From assembly GCA_016791045.1 (NCBI GenBank), contig JAEUNO010000040.1:1-50222 (forward strand): 50,222 nt of DNA, written 5' to 3'. Positions 6,628 through 15,242 of this stretch are shown in pieces; within the stretch, counting starts at the first letter, position 1, and every line of letters begins with the position of its first letter. The notes under the pieces were generated by a model. The model ran no database searches. It worked only from the letters and a program-made list of their open reading frames with translations, and had not been told where the DNA came from. The DNA is from Methyloversatilis sp. GTDB taxonomy: Bacteria; Pseudomonadota; Gammaproteobacteria; Burkholderiales; Rhodocyclaceae. The position numbers were made by a program, and so were the translations under genes.

Positions 6628-7671
6628 GTGCTGTCCGTTCCACCTCGTCCCGCCCTCGTCGGCATCATCGCGAACCCCGCATCCGGCCGGGACATCCGCC
6701 GCCTGACTTCGCGTGCGTCGGTGTTTCCGAACGCCGAGAAGGCCAGCATGATGGTGCGGGCGATCGCCGGACTGGAAGCGGCCGGCGTCCGCGATGTGAT
6801 GATCATGCCGGACTCGGGCGGCATCTGCGGCCCGCTGTTCCGCGCGTTGTCGGTGACCACCGGTTCGCCGGTCACGGTGCAGCCGCGCTTCATCGACATG
6901 CCGGTGACCAGCTCCGCCGACGACACGCTGCGGGCGACCGAGCTGATGTGTCAGGCCGGTGCCGGCGCGATCATCGTGCTCGGCGGCGATGGCACGCATC
7001 GCGCCGTGGCGGCGCGCTGCGGCCAGGTGCCGCTGCTTGCGCTGTCCACCGGCACCAACAACGCCTTCCCCGAAATGCGCGAAGCCACGGTCGCCGGACT
7101 GGCGGCCGGCCTGCTGGCCACCGGTGCCGTGCCGGCGGAGGTCGCCGTGCGGCGCAACAAGCTGCTGCGCGTGCGCTGCGATGACCGCACCGACATCGCG
7201 CTGGTCGATCTGTGCGTCACGCGCCACAACTATGTCGGCTCGCGCGCCGTGTGGGACAGCGCGCTGCTGGAAGAACTGTTCGTCGCTTTCGCCGGGGCGG
7301 ATGCGATCGGCCTGTCGGCGATCGCCGGCCAGCTCGAACCGGTCACCCGCAGCGCGCCGCACGGCCTGCATGTGCGCTGCGCCGACACGACGCTTACGCC
7401 GCAGCAGGTGATTGTGCCGATTGCCCCGGGACTGATCAGTGCGGTCGGCATCCGCGAGTACGGTCGTCTGCTGCCCGGGCAGCCGGTCGTGCTCGCCCCG
7501 CAGAGCGGAACCATTGCGCTCGATGGCGAACGCGAAATCGAATTCGATCCGTCGAACCGCATCAGCGTCGAACTCGACCTGCACGGCCCGCTGACCATCG
7601 ATGTCGCTGCCGTACTCGAGAACGCAGCGCGCCGGCGCGTGCTGCGCCACTACGCAGGGCGCCCGGCATGA
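6628..7671 (+). CDS. acoX: AcoX, ATP-NAD kinase-like protein of the acetoin operon
   Basis: AcoX is a conserved companion of acetoin dehydrogenase genes with a fold related to NAD kinase/diacylglycerol kinase; its exact reaction is not established. The sequence shows VGIIANPASGRDIRRL near the start, the nucleotide-binding GGDGTHR motif and a STGTNNAFPEMREATVAG motif, all typical of AcoX. I chose the GTG at 6628, preceded by GGAG ten bases upstream. The in-frame ATG at 6592 overlaps the -12 element of the sigma54 promoter and would not be on the transcript. This gives 347 residues. It is the first gene of an operon with acoABC, separated from acoA by 142 bases. Confidence 0.87.
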   Translation: MLSVPPRPALVGIIANPASGRDIRRLTSRASVFPNAEKASMMVRAIAGLEAAGVRDVMIMPDSGGICGPLFRALSVTTGSPVTVQPRFIDMPVTSSADDTLRATELMCQAGAGAIIVLGGDGTHRAVAARCGQVPLLALSTGTNNAFPEMREATVAGLAAGLLATGAVPAEVAVRRNKLLRVRCDDRTDIALVDLCVTRHNYVGSRAVWDSALLEELFVAFAGADAIGLSAIAGQLEPVTRSAPHGLHVRCADTTLTPQQVIVPIAPGLISAVGIREYGRLLPGQPVVLAPQSGTIALDGEREIEFDPSNRISVELDLHGPLTIDVAAVLENAARRRVLRHYAGRPA

Positions 7672-7813
7672 GCCGCGTGCGCGCCCTGTCCCGTCTCTCC
7701 CCGGAGGTGCCGGCGCCTGCCGCCAGCGCCTTCGTGCCCGGTTCGTCCGGCCAACCGCCCGCAGCTGCCGGAGATCAGCGGGCTTGTCATTCCATCCACA
7801 AAGAGGAGCACCC

Positions 7814-8788
7814 ATGAGCAGTTCATTGACCAGGGAAGGCCTGCTGCAGGCCTACCGGACCATGCGCACGATCCGGGAATTCGAGGAACGCCTGCACGTC
7901 GATTTCGCCACCGGCGAAATTCCCGGCTTCGTTCATCTGTATGCCGGCGAAGAAGCTTCGGCGACGGGCATCTGCATGCACCTGAACCGCGACGACTACA
8001 TCGCCAGTACCCACCGCGGCCACGGCCACTGCATCGCCAAGGGCGTTGATCCGGTCGGCATGATGGCCGAAATCTGGGGCAAGGCCACCGGCACCTGCAA
8101 GGGCAAGGGCGGCTCGATGCACATCGCCGATCTTGATGTCGGCATGCTGGGTGCCAATGGCATCGTCGGCGGCGGTGGCCCGCTGATCTGCGGCACGGCG
8201 CTGGCTTCCAAGCTGCGCGGCAGCAACAACGTCGGCGTGTGCTTCTTCGGCGATGGCGCGTCCAACCAGGGCACGATTTTCGAGGCCATGAATCTGGCGG
8301 CCGTGTGGAAGCTGCCGGTCATCTTCGTCGGCGAGAACAACGGTTACGCCGAAGCCACTGCGAGCAACTTTTCGGTCGCCTGCGAAAACATCGCCGACCG
8401 TGCTTCAGCCTTCGGCATGCCGGGCGTGATCGCCGACGGCTTCGATTTCTTCGCTGTGCATGAAGCGGCCGGCGAAGCCATCAAGCGTGCCCGCGAAGGC
8501 GGCGGACCGACCCTGCTGGAAGTGAAGCTGTCGCGCTACTACGGCCACTTCGAAGGTGACCAGCAGACCTACCGCGCACCGGGCGAGGTGCAGAAGCTGC
8601 GCGAAACCAAGGACTGCCTGATGCAGTTCGCACGTCGCGTGACGTCGCGCGGCGAATTGACGATGGCCGAACTCGAAGCCATCGATGTCGAAGTGAAGAC
8701 CCTGATCGATGCATCGGTGGTGAAGGCCAAGGCAGATCCGCTGCCCAAGCCGGAAGACCTGATGGCTGACGTCTACGTCTCTTACTGA
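7814..8788 (+). CDS. acoA: Acetoin dehydrogenase E1 alpha subunit (TPP-dependent)
   Basis: AcoA with AcoB forms the thiamine-diphosphate E1 component that cleaves acetoin to acetaldehyde and an acetyl group bound for lipoyl-AcoC. The 324-residue protein has the E1-alpha family features: N-terminal YRTMRTIREFEERL, the HRGHGHCIAKG loop, KGKGGSMHI, and the TPP/Mg motif Gly146-Asp147-Gly148 running to Asn175-Asn176 (GDGASNQ to GENN). AGAGGAG six bases before the ATG at 7814 supports this start over upstream in-frame codons. Pyruvate dehydrogenase E1 alpha is the main alternative. The adjacent acoX, the short hydrolase-type acoC and the AcoR-like regulator favour acetoin. Confidence 0.92.
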   Translation: MSSSLTREGLLQAYRTMRTIREFEERLHVDFATGEIPGFVHLYAGEEASATGICMHLNRDDYIASTHRGHGHCIAKGVDPVGMMAEIWGKATGTCKGKGGSMHIADLDVGMLGANGIVGGGGPLICGTALASKLRGSNNVGVCFFGDGASNQGTIFEAMNLAAVWKLPVIFVGENNGYAEATASNFSVACENIADRASAFGMPGVIADGFDFFAVHEAAGEAIKRAREGGGPTLLEVKLSRYYGHFEGDQQTYRAPGEVQKLRETKDCLMQFARRVTSRGELTMAELEAIDVEVKTLIDASVVKAKADPLPKPEDLMADVYVSY

Positions 8789-8821
8789 ACCCACGCCACA
8801 CGCTGACAGGAGAAATATCAG

Positions 8822-9832
8822 ATGGCACGAAAGATCACATACCAGCAAGCCATCAACGAGGCGCTGGATCAGGAAATGGCGCGTGACCCGAGCGTCATCG
8901 TCATGGGCGAAGACGTGGCAGGCGGTGCCGGTGCACCCGGCGACGAAGATTCGTGGGGCGGTGTGCTCGGTGTGACCAAGGGCTTGTATGCGAAGCACCC
9001 GGGGCGCGTGCTCGACACACCGATTTCCGAATCCGGCTACATCGGTGCCGCGGTCGGCGCAGCCTGCAACGGCATGCGTCCGGTGGCCGAGCTGATGTTC
9101 ATCGACTTCATGGGTGTCTGTTTCGACCAGATATTCAATCAGGCGGCCAAGTTCCGCTACATGTTCGGCGGCAAGGCGAAGACGCCGGTGGTCATCCGCG
9201 CCATGTACGGCGCAGGTTTCCGCGCCGCTGCACAGCACTCGCAGTGCCTGTACAACATCTTCACCCACATCCCCGGGCTGAAGGTGGTGCTGCCGTCGAA
9301 TCCGTATGACGCGAAGGGCCTGCTGATCCAGTCCATCCGCGACAACGACCCGGTGATCTTCCTCGAACACAAGGCCCTCTACACGATGGAAGGCGATGTG
9401 CCGGAAGAGAGCTACATCGTGCCGTTCGGCGAAGCCGCCGTGGTGCAGGAAGGTGACGACGTGACCATCGTGGCCTTCGGCCGCATGGTCAATTACGCCA
9501 AGGATGCGGGTACCAGCCTGCGCAAGAAGGGCGTCCAGTGCGAAATCATCGATCCGCGCACGACCTCGCCGATGGACTTCGACACCATTCTCGAAAGCGT
9601 CGAGCGCACCGGCCGTCTGGTCATCGTCGATGAATCGCACCCGCGCTGCAGCATGGCGTCCGACGTGTCGGGCTTCATCGCGCAGGAAGCGTTCGGCGCC
9701 CTCAAGGCACCGATCCAGATGGTGACCGCACCGCACGTACCCGTGCCCTTCGCAGCGTCGCTCGAAGATCTCTACATTCCCAGTCCGGCGCGCATCGAAG
9801 AAGCCGTGATGCGCGTCAAGGAGTACCGCTGA
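8822..9832 (+). CDS. acoB: Acetoin dehydrogenase E1 beta subunit
   Basis: This is a 336-residue E1-beta subunit that pairs with AcoA and contributes the pyrimidine-binding side of the TPP site. Visible family segments are YQQAINEALDQEM, VIVMGEDVAGGAG, RVLDTPISESGYIGAAVGAA, GLKVVLPSNPYDAKGLL and VIDPRTTSPMD-like sequence (IIDPRTTSPMDFDTI). The ATG at 8822 follows GACAGGAGAAATATCAG with a clear AGGAG. There are 33 bases after acoA, and the stop overlaps the acoC start by one base (TGATG at 9830-9834), so translation is coupled. Length and order match known acoABC sets. Confidence 0.93.
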   Translation: MARKITYQQAINEALDQEMARDPSVIVMGEDVAGGAGAPGDEDSWGGVLGVTKGLYAKHPGRVLDTPISESGYIGAAVGAACNGMRPVAELMFIDFMGVCFDQIFNQAAKFRYMFGGKAKTPVVIRAMYGAGFRAAAQHSQCLYNIFTHIPGLKVVLPSNPYDAKGLLIQSIRDNDPVIFLEHKALYTMEGDVPEESYIVPFGEAAVVQEGDDVTIVAFGRMVNYAKDAGTSLRKKGVQCEIIDPRTTSPMDFDTILESVERTGRLVIVDESHPRCSMASDVSGFIAQEAFGALKAPIQMVTAPHVPVPFAASLEDLYIPSPARIEEAVMRVKEYR

Positions 9833-10941
9833 TGTCCTCGATTCTGACCGTCACCATGCCCAAGTGGGGCTTGTCCATGCAGGAGGGCAAGGTCAACCTG
9901 TGGCTGAAGGAAGTCGGTGACTCGATCGCTCCGGGCGAGGAAATCGTCGAAGTCGAGAGCGAGAAGATTTCCGGCGCCGTCGAGGCGGCCGTCACCGGCG
10001 TGCTGCGCCGGCAGGTCGCCCAGCCGGACGAGGTGCTGCCGGTTGGCGCCCTGCTCGGCGTGATTGCCGACGCCGACGTTTCGGATGATCTGATCGATGA
10101 TCTGATCGCCCGCTTCCAGGCGGAATTCGTGCCGCCGACCGACGACGAGGCCGATGCCGGACCGCAGACGCAGACGGTGCAGGTCAATGGCCGGCAGCTG
10201 CGCTATCTGAAGCGCGGTGACGGCGGCACGCCGCTGCTGCTGATCCACGGCTTCGGTGGCGATCTGAACAACTGGCTGTTCAACCATGAAGCGCTGGCCG
10301 CTTCGCGCGCCGTCTATGCGATCGACCTGCCGGGTCATGGCGCCTCGACCAAGGTCACCGGTGCGGCGTCGCTCGACGATCTGGCCGATGCGGTGAGCGG
10401 GTTCATGGAGGCGGTCGGCATTGCATCTGCCGACCTCGTCGGTCACTCGATGGGCGGCGGCGTGTGTCTGGCGCTGACGCGCCGCGCGCCGCAGAAGGTC
10501 AAGTCGCTGACGCTGATCGCGAGTGCCGCGCTGGGCAGCGACATCAACGGTGCCTACATCGACGGCTTCGTCGCCGGCAACACGCGCAACGCACTCAAGC
10601 CGCTGCTGGCGCAGCTCTTTTCGGACGCCGGTCTGGTCACGCGTCAGCTGATCGACGACATGCTCAAGTACAAGCGGCTCGAAGGAGTGGACGAGGCACT
10701 GGCGACGCTGGCCGGCGGACTGTTCCCCGCTGGCCGTCAGTCGGCGGTGCTGGCTGATGTCGCGGCAGCAAGCGGCAAGCCGGTGCTGGTGATCTGGGGC
10801 GAGAACGACCGGATCATTCCGGTCGCGCACGCTTCGGCCATTCCGTCGGCCAGGGTGGTGGTGCTGCCGGCACAGGGCCACATGGTGCAGATGGAATCGG
10901 CCGGTGAAGTGAACAAGCTGATCGGCGAGTTCACAAGCTGA
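9832..10941 (+). CDS. acoC: Acetoin dehydrogenase E2: lipoyl domain fused to alpha/beta hydrolase
   Basis: AcoC accepts the acetyl group on lipoate and transfers it to CoA. The 369-residue protein has an N-terminal biotinyl/lipoyl domain (1-80) with the lipoylated lysine in ESEKISG (Lys45). A hinge follows, then an alpha/beta-hydrolase domain (about 115-369) with nucleophile Ser206 in GHSMGG, acid Asp326 (GENDRIIP) and His350 (QGHMVQ). This architecture, rather than the normal catalytic E2 domain, is the hallmark of AcoC. The lipoyl lysine needs LipA, encoded next in the operon. No E3 (dihydrolipoamide dehydrogenase) gene is found in the window, so E3 is probably borrowed from elsewhere. Confidence 0.93.
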   Translation: MSSILTVTMPKWGLSMQEGKVNLWLKEVGDSIAPGEEIVEVESEKISGAVEAAVTGVLRRQVAQPDEVLPVGALLGVIADADVSDDLIDDLIARFQAEFVPPTDDEADAGPQTQTVQVNGRQLRYLKRGDGGTPLLLIHGFGGDLNNWLFNHEALAASRAVYAIDLPGHGASTKVTGAASLDDLADAVSGFMEAVGIASADLVGHSMGGGVCLALTRRAPQKVKSLTLIASAALGSDINGAYIDGFVAGNTRNALKPLLAQLFSDAGLVTRQLIDDMLKYKRLEGVDEALATLAGGLFPAGRQSAVLADVAAASGKPVLVIWGENDRIIPVAHASAIPSARVVVLPAQGHMVQMESAGEVNKLIGEFTS

Positions 10942-10950
10942 GTACGAACT

Positions 10951-10972
10951 GAGCACCAACGGAGCACCAACG
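10951..10972 (+). repeat. Two tandem 11-base repeats in the acoC-lipA gap
   Basis: GAGCACCAACG occurs twice head-to-tail (10951-10961 and 10962-10972), followed by a further GAGC. It is a short direct repeat of unknown meaning, possibly replication slippage. Confidence 0.5.
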
Positions 10973-11064
10973 GAGCCCGACCCGGGCCCCGATTGAGCAG
11001 TCAGACCGTCCGCCCCGAACAGGGGATGGACAGGGCGGAGCATCCGTTGCGGGTGTTCCGCCTC

Positions 11065-11084
11065 GCTGCGGCATGTGCCGCAGC
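11065..11084 (+). promoter_or_regulatory. Hairpin just upstream of lipA
   Basis: GCTGCGGCA (11065-11073) and TGCCGCAGC (11076-11084) form a perfect inverted repeat ending 20 bases before the lipA ATG and just ahead of its AAGGA site. It could influence translation or mark a processed mRNA end. No T-run follows, so it is not a classic terminator. Confidence 0.4.
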
Positions 11085-11104
11085 AACCCGATGAAGGACA
11101 AGAA

Positions 11105-12055
11105 ATGAATTCAGCAGTCGTGGGGGAAGGCCTGCGCGGACGCGACAAGCTGGCCCGCATTCCGGTCAAGGTCCGCGAAGACGTGGCGTCGCCGGCGAAA
11201 CCTGCCTGGCTGCGCGGCCGCGATCAGGACACGCCGGCGGTGCGCGCGCTGCAGGGCGTGCTGCGTGACCACGCACTGCATACCGTGTGCGAGGAAGCGG
11301 CCTGCCCGAACATCGGCGAGTGCTTCGGTCGCGGCACCGCAACCTTCATGATCCTCGGTGCCATCTGCACGCGCCGCTGCCCGTTCTGCGATGTGTCGCA
11401 CGGACGGCCGCTGGCGCCGGATGCCGACGAGCCGCAGCGCCTGGCCAGTACGGTGGCGGCGATGAAGCTGCGCTATGTCGTGATCACCTCGGTCGACCGC
11501 GACGACCTGCGCGATGGTGGCGCTGCGCACTTTGCGCAATGCATGGCCGACATCCGCGCGGCGTCGCCCGACATCACGATCGAGGTGCTGACACCGGATT
11601 TCCGCGGCCGCGAGGCGGCCGCACTCGACGCGCTGGCGGTGTCGCCGCCGGACGTGTTCAACCACAACATGGAAACCGTGCCGCGCCTGTACCGCGAGGT
11701 CAGGCCCGGCGCGAACTACGAAGGCTCGCTGAAGCTGATCCGCGATTTCGGCGCGCGCTTCCCCGGCGTGCCGACCAAGACCGGCCTGATGCTCGGTCTC
11801 GGCGAAACGGAAGACGAAGTGATCGAGGTGATGCGCGACCTGCGCGCGCATGGCTGCGACCTGCTGACGCTGGGGCAGTACCTGCGCCCGTCGCCGGCGC
11901 ACCTGCCGGTGATCGAGTACATCACGCCGGCACGCTTCGATGCGTTGCGCGAGAAGGCGCTCGAACTGGGTTTCAGCGAGGTGGCGGCCGGCCCGCTGGT
12001 GCGCTCGTCCTACCGCGCCGATGTGCTGCATCAGGCGCATGCCGATCATGACTGA
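11105..12055 (+). CDS. lipA: Lipoyl synthase, radical SAM
   Basis: LipA inserts two sulphurs into octanoyl chains on lipoyl domains. The 316-residue protein has both iron-sulphur sites: auxiliary cluster Cys62-x4-Cys67-x5-Cys73 ([12 protein letters not shown]) and radical-SAM Cys88-x3-Cys92-x2-Cys95 (CTRRCPFC). The C-terminal RSSYRAD carries the conserved Ser ligand. Length is normal. The ATG at 11105 follows GATGAAGGACAAGAA, giving a good AAGGA spacing. It overlaps thiS by eight bases and lies 163 bases after acoC. A lipA in an aco operon is known from Pelobacter (acoS), so this copy may be dedicated to AcoC. Whether another lipA exists elsewhere cannot be seen. Confidence 0.95.
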   Translation: MNSAVVGEGLRGRDKLARIPVKVREDVASPAKPAWLRGRDQDTPAVRALQGVLRDHALHTVCEEAACPNIGECFGRGTATFMILGAICTRRCPFCDVSHGRPLAPDADEPQRLASTVAAMKLRYVVITSVDRDDLRDGGAAHFAQCMADIRAASPDITIEVLTPDFRGREAAALDALAVSPPDVFNHNMETVPRLYREVRPGANYEGSLKLIRDFGARFPGVPTKTGLMLGLGETEDEVIEVMRDLRAHGCDLLTLGQYLRPSPAHLPVIEYITPARFDALREKALELGFSEVAAGPLVRSSYRADVLHQAHADHD

Positions 12056-12266
12056 TCCGCGCCCTTCACTGGTCACCGTCAATGGACAGATCGAGCGGCT
12101 GGACGCCGTGATGTCCGTCGGCAGTCTGCTCGACGGCAAGGCCTTGCGCACCCGCCGCATCGCGGTCGAGCGCAATGGCGAAATCGTGCCGCGCAGCGCG
12201 TTTGACTGCACCTGGCTCAATCACGGCGATAGAGTGGAGATCGTCGTCGCAGTTGGAGGAGGTTGA
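12048..12266 (+). CDS. thiS: Sulfur carrier protein ThiS
   Basis: ThiS carries sulphur as a C-terminal thiocarboxylate for thiazole synthesis by ThiG. The 72-residue product starts [14 protein letters not shown], has the ubiquitin-like pattern with [14 protein letters not shown] and ends in Gly-Gly-Gly, giving the required terminal Gly-Gly. The ATG at 12048 lies within the end of lipA (eight-base overlap), and the stop is one base before the thiG start, so lipA-thiS-thiG are translationally coupled. No thiF, thiO or thiE is seen next to it. Confidence 0.9.
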   Translation: MTDPRPSLVTVNGQIERLDAVMSVGSLLDGKALRTRRIAVERNGEIVPRSAFDCTWLNHGDRVEIVVAVGGG

Positions 12267-12267
12267 A

Positions 12268-13089
12268 GTGAATCCACCCTTGAGCCCCTGTCTGAGCGAC
12301 TCGCTGGTCATCGGCGGCCAGACATTCGAATCGCGCCTGCTGGTGGGCACCGGCAAGTATCGCGACCTGGCGGAAACCGCACGCGCGCTCGATGCCAGCG
12401 CGGCCGAGATCGTCACCGTGGCGATCCGCCGCGTGCCGCTGACGGCGCGCGACGGCACGCCCGGCCTGCTCGACGCGCTGCCGGTCGGTCGCTACACACT
12501 GCTGCCCAATTCCGCCGGCTGCTACACCGCCGACGATGCCGTCCGCACGCTGCGTCTGGCGCGGGAGCTGCTCGACGGTCACGATCTGGTGAAGCTCGAG
12601 GTGCTGGGCGACTCGAAGACGCTGTTTCCCGACATGCCGGAAACGCTGCGCGCGGCCGAAGTGCTGATCCGCGACGGCTTTCGCGTGATGGTGTACTGCT
12701 CGGACGACCCGATACAGGCGCGCGTGCTCGAGAGCATGGGCTGCGTGGCGGTGATGCCGCTGGCCAGCCTGATCGGCTCGGGCATGGGCATCCTGAATCC
12801 GTGGAACCTGAAGATCATCATTGCCGAAGCCGGCGTGCCGGTCATCGTCGATGCCGGCATCGGCACCGCGTCGGACGCGGCCGTGGCGATGGAACTCGGG
12901 TGTGACGGCGTGCTGATGAATACCGCGATCGCGCATGCGCGTGATCCGGTGCTGATGGCCAGCGCCATGCGCCACGCCGTCGCGGCCGGTCGTCAGGCCT
13001 TTCTGGCTGGGCGGATGGACGCGGTGCCTTATCGCGCCGTGGCGTCGTCGCCGCAGGTCGGACTGATCACCCAGATGCAGGAGATGTAA
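12268..13089 (+). CDS. thiG: Thiazole synthase ThiG
   Basis: ThiG condenses deoxyxylulose 5-phosphate, dehydroglycine and ThiS-bound sulphur to make thiazole phosphate, a TPP precursor. The 273-residue TIM-barrel protein has [10 protein letters not shown], the Schiff-base lysine Lys109 in [45 protein letters not shown], and [20 protein letters not shown] in the phosphate-binding end. The GTG start at 12268 is set by GGAGGAGG five bases upstream. The segment [16 protein letters not shown] departs from the common RRTN-type sequence, so it may be a divergent or second copy. Its place after acoABC-lipA suggests a role in supplying cofactor for the E1 enzyme. Confidence 0.92.
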   Translation: MNPPLSPCLSDSLVIGGQTFESRLLVGTGKYRDLAETARALDASAAEIVTVAIRRVPLTARDGTPGLLDALPVGRYTLLPNSAGCYTADDAVRTLRLARELLDGHDLVKLEVLGDSKTLFPDMPETLRAAEVLIRDGFRVMVYCSDDPIQARVLESMGCVAVMPLASLIGSGMGILNPWNLKIIIAEAGVPVIVDAGIGTASDAAVAMELGCDGVLMNTAIAHARDPVLMASAMRHAVAAGRQAFLAGRMDAVPYRAVASSPQVGLITQMQEM

Positions 13090-13132
13090 GTACAGCAGGA
13101 AGCACCCACCACAAGAACAGGGAGGAATCCAG

Positions 13133-13873
13133 ATGTCTTCAGCAGGAACACGCAAGGTTGCATTGATCACCGGCGCATCGCGCGGTATCGGGGCCGCAGT
13201 CGCCGGCCGGCTCGCACGCGACGGCTTTCATGTCGTCATCCACTACGGCCGCGGTGCGGACGAGGCGCGCGCGGTGGCCGAAGGCATACGGCAGGCGGGC
13301 GGCAGTGCGTCGGTCGTGCAGGCGGACCTGTCCGCGCGCGACGGCGCGGACCGGCTGCTCGCCGGCCTGGCCGAACAGCAGGTCGATGTGCTGGTGAACA
13401 ACGCCGGCATCGCGCCTTTCGCATCGATCAGCGACATGGATGTCGACAGCTTCGACGAGCTGTCGGCGGTCAACATGCGGTCGGTGTTCTTCGTCACGCA
13501 GAAGGTGTTGACGCGCATGGGCAGCGGCGGGCGCATCATCAACCTGTCGTCCGTGGTGGCGCGCACCGCCTTTCCCGGCATGCCGGCCTATTCGGCAACC
13601 AAGGGCTTCGTCGACGTGCTGACGCTGCACCTCGCGGCTGAACTGGGACCGCGCGGCATCACCGTCAATGCCGTGGCACCGGGTGTCATCGAAACGCGCC
13701 TCACCACCGGTCTGCTCGAAGGCGGTGGCGCCGATGCCGTGCAGTCCATCCAGGCGCTGGCGGGCATCGCCGGTCCGGATCGCGTGGCCGGCATCGTCGC
13801 CTTCCTCGCCGGTCCGGATGGCATCTGGACAACCGGTCAGGTGATCGACGTCAGCGGCGGCACCAAGCTCTGA
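13133..13873 (+). CDS. Short-chain dehydrogenase/reductase, candidate acetoin/diacetyl or butanediol reductase
   Basis: This is a 246-residue classical SDR using NAD(P)H. It shows the TGASRGIG cofactor motif near residue 13, NNAG, catalytic Ser140 (NLSS), Tyr153 and Lys157 (YSATK), and the C-terminal TGQVIDVSGG common to the 3-oxoacyl-ACP reductase (FabG-like) group. It follows thiG by 43 bases with a GGGAGGA ribosome site and ends the operon. From context the substrate may be acetoin, diacetyl or 2,3-butanediol, feeding AcoABC; this is inference, because SDR sequences do not fix the substrate and FabG-like activity is possible. Confidence 0.82.
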   Translation: MSSAGTRKVALITGASRGIGAAVAGRLARDGFHVVIHYGRGADEARAVAEGIRQAGGSASVVQADLSARDGADRLLAGLAEQQVDVLVNNAGIAPFASISDMDVDSFDELSAVNMRSVFFVTQKVLTRMGSGGRIINLSSVVARTAFPGMPAYSATKGFVDVLTLHLAAELGPRGITVNAVAPGVIETRLTTGLLEGGGADAVQSIQALAGIAGPDRVAGIVAFLAGPDGIWTTGQVIDVSGGTKL

Positions 13874-13893
13874 GCGCTGTGGCTGGCACCGGC

Positions 13894-14646
13894 TCACGCC
13901 ACGCGCAGGTTCATTGCGATCCAGCCCAGCCATTCGTGCAGCGCCACCCATGATTGCGACAGCGCGCGCATGCTCGGCACCAGATCGCCCGCCGACACGC
14001 CGCCATCGCGGCGGATCAGGGTGGGGGCGGCGAGTGGCGTCAGTCCGGCGCGGCGGAAGTTTTCCATCGCGCGCCGCATGTGGAAGGCGTGCGTCACCAG
14101 TGCCACGCGGGTAATGCCGTCGCGGCCGAGCGCGACAGCGGACAGTGCGGCGTTGTCGCCGGTATCGCGCGACGCCGATTCGATCCAGCGTACCGGAACG
14201 CCCTGTTCCTGCAGAACGGCCGCCATCATGTCTGCTTCCGGTTGGCCCTGCCACACCACGCCACCACTGACCAGCACCGGCAGACCGGTCTGGCGCGCCA
14301 GCCGGGCGCCGGCGCGCAGACGTTCAAGGGCGAAACCATTGACCGTCTGTCCGTCGTAATCCACCAGGTTGTCGGTGCTGCCGGCGCCGAGAATGACGAT
14401 GGCCTGTGCTGCCGACAGGTCGGCCACGCCATCGGTGGCATAGGTCGAACGCTCGAGCCAGCCCGATACGACCGGCGTGGCGAGCAGCCACAGCGCAATC
14501 AGACCGCCCCACGCCAGCACCGCGCCGGTGCGCGGATGACGCCGGCGCAGCAGCAGCCCGAGAGTGCTGGCCAGCAGCGGACTGACCGGCGGCAGCAACA
14601 AGGTGGACAGCAGCTTCTTCAGGGCGAACAGCAGCGAAGCCAGCAT
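13894..14646 (-). CDS. YdcF/ElyC/SanA family (DUF218) membrane protein
   Basis: The 250-residue protein has two N-terminal membrane segments (about residues 4-35 and 43-65) followed by a periplasmic DUF218 domain. Characteristic pieces are AIVILGAG at the domain start, ALERLRAGARLARQTGLPVLVSGG, SRDTGDNA, VALVTHAFHMRRA and the final ALHEWLGW. E. coli ElyC and SanA of this family affect envelope integrity and peptidoglycan precursor handling, but the reaction is unknown. It converges on the SDR gene with a 20-base gap and is divergent from the DUF2802 gene. Family assignment is firm; function is open. Confidence 0.85.
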   Translation of the reverse strand: MLASLLFALKKLLSTLLLPPVSPLLASTLGLLLRRRHPRTGAVLAWGGLIALWLLATPVVSGWLERSTYATDGVADLSAAQAIVILGAGSTDNLVDYDGQTVNGFALERLRAGARLARQTGLPVLVSGGVVWQGQPEADMMAAVLQEQGVPVRWIESASRDTGDNAALSAVALGRDGITRVALVTHAFHMRRAMENFRRAGLTPLAAPTLIRRDGGVSAGDLVPSMRALSQSWVALHEWLGWIAMNLRVA

Positions 14647-14756
14647 GGGCGCCTATCCGGGCAAAAAGACTTATTATCCGGGCCAATGCGCCTCATGGCG
14701 ACGGGAAGACCACGGCGCCCCTCTTGCCCGGAACGGCGCCTCAACGGAGCGTGCTC

Positions 14757-15242
14757 TTGATCGATGTATCGGCTATCGGCTGGAAGGAAGCGGCGCTCGT
14801 AGCGCTGGTCATCCTCGCCACATACATGGGTTATGCACTGATGCGCCTGTCCACCCTGAATGCCCGTCGCGAGCAACCCGCGCCGGAACCGCTTGCCGAC
14901 CCCGATCCGCCGACCATTGTGCCGGCTGCGCCTGCCCTGGGGCCTGACGACATCGAAGCGTTGCTGGACACCCTGCTGGACCGCCGGCTTGCGCCACTGA
15001 TGCAGCAGATGGAAATCCGTCTCGATCAGGCCGAATTGCGCATCGACGAGCTCGGTCGCCGGGTGGAAACGGTCAATCAACTGCCGCCGGTGGCGCCGCA
15101 ATACAGCGAGGCGCTGTCGCTCGCCGCACGCGGGTTGAGTGCGGAAGACATCGCCGACCAATGCGAAATGTCGGTCGGAGAAGCTGAACTGGTGCGGACG
15201 CTGGCCAAGAGCCGCGGCATGGGCGGGGGAGAGGAAACATGA
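14757..15242 (+). CDS. DUF2802-type membrane-anchored protein
   Basis: The product is about 161 residues: one N-terminal transmembrane segment (AALVALVILATYMGYALM), a proline/acid linker, a coiled-coil-like part (LMQQMEIRLDQAELRIDELGRRVETV), and a C-terminal YSEALSLAARGLSAEDIADQCEMSVGEAELV segment resembling a helix-turn-helix, as in DUF2802 proteins. I chose the TTG at 14757 because GGAG lies seven bases before it; a TTG at 14724 is in frame but lacks a ribosome site. Its stop overlaps the next gene by four bases. Function is unknown; the pairing with a SPOR protein suggests an envelope role. Confidence 0.7.
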   Translation: MIDVSAIGWKEAALVALVILATYMGYALMRLSTLNARREQPAPEPLADPDPPTIVPAAPALGPDDIEALLDTLLDRRLAPLMQQMEIRLDQAELRIDELGRRVETVNQLPPVAPQYSEALSLAARGLSAEDIADQCEMSVGEAELVRTLAKSRGMGGGEET

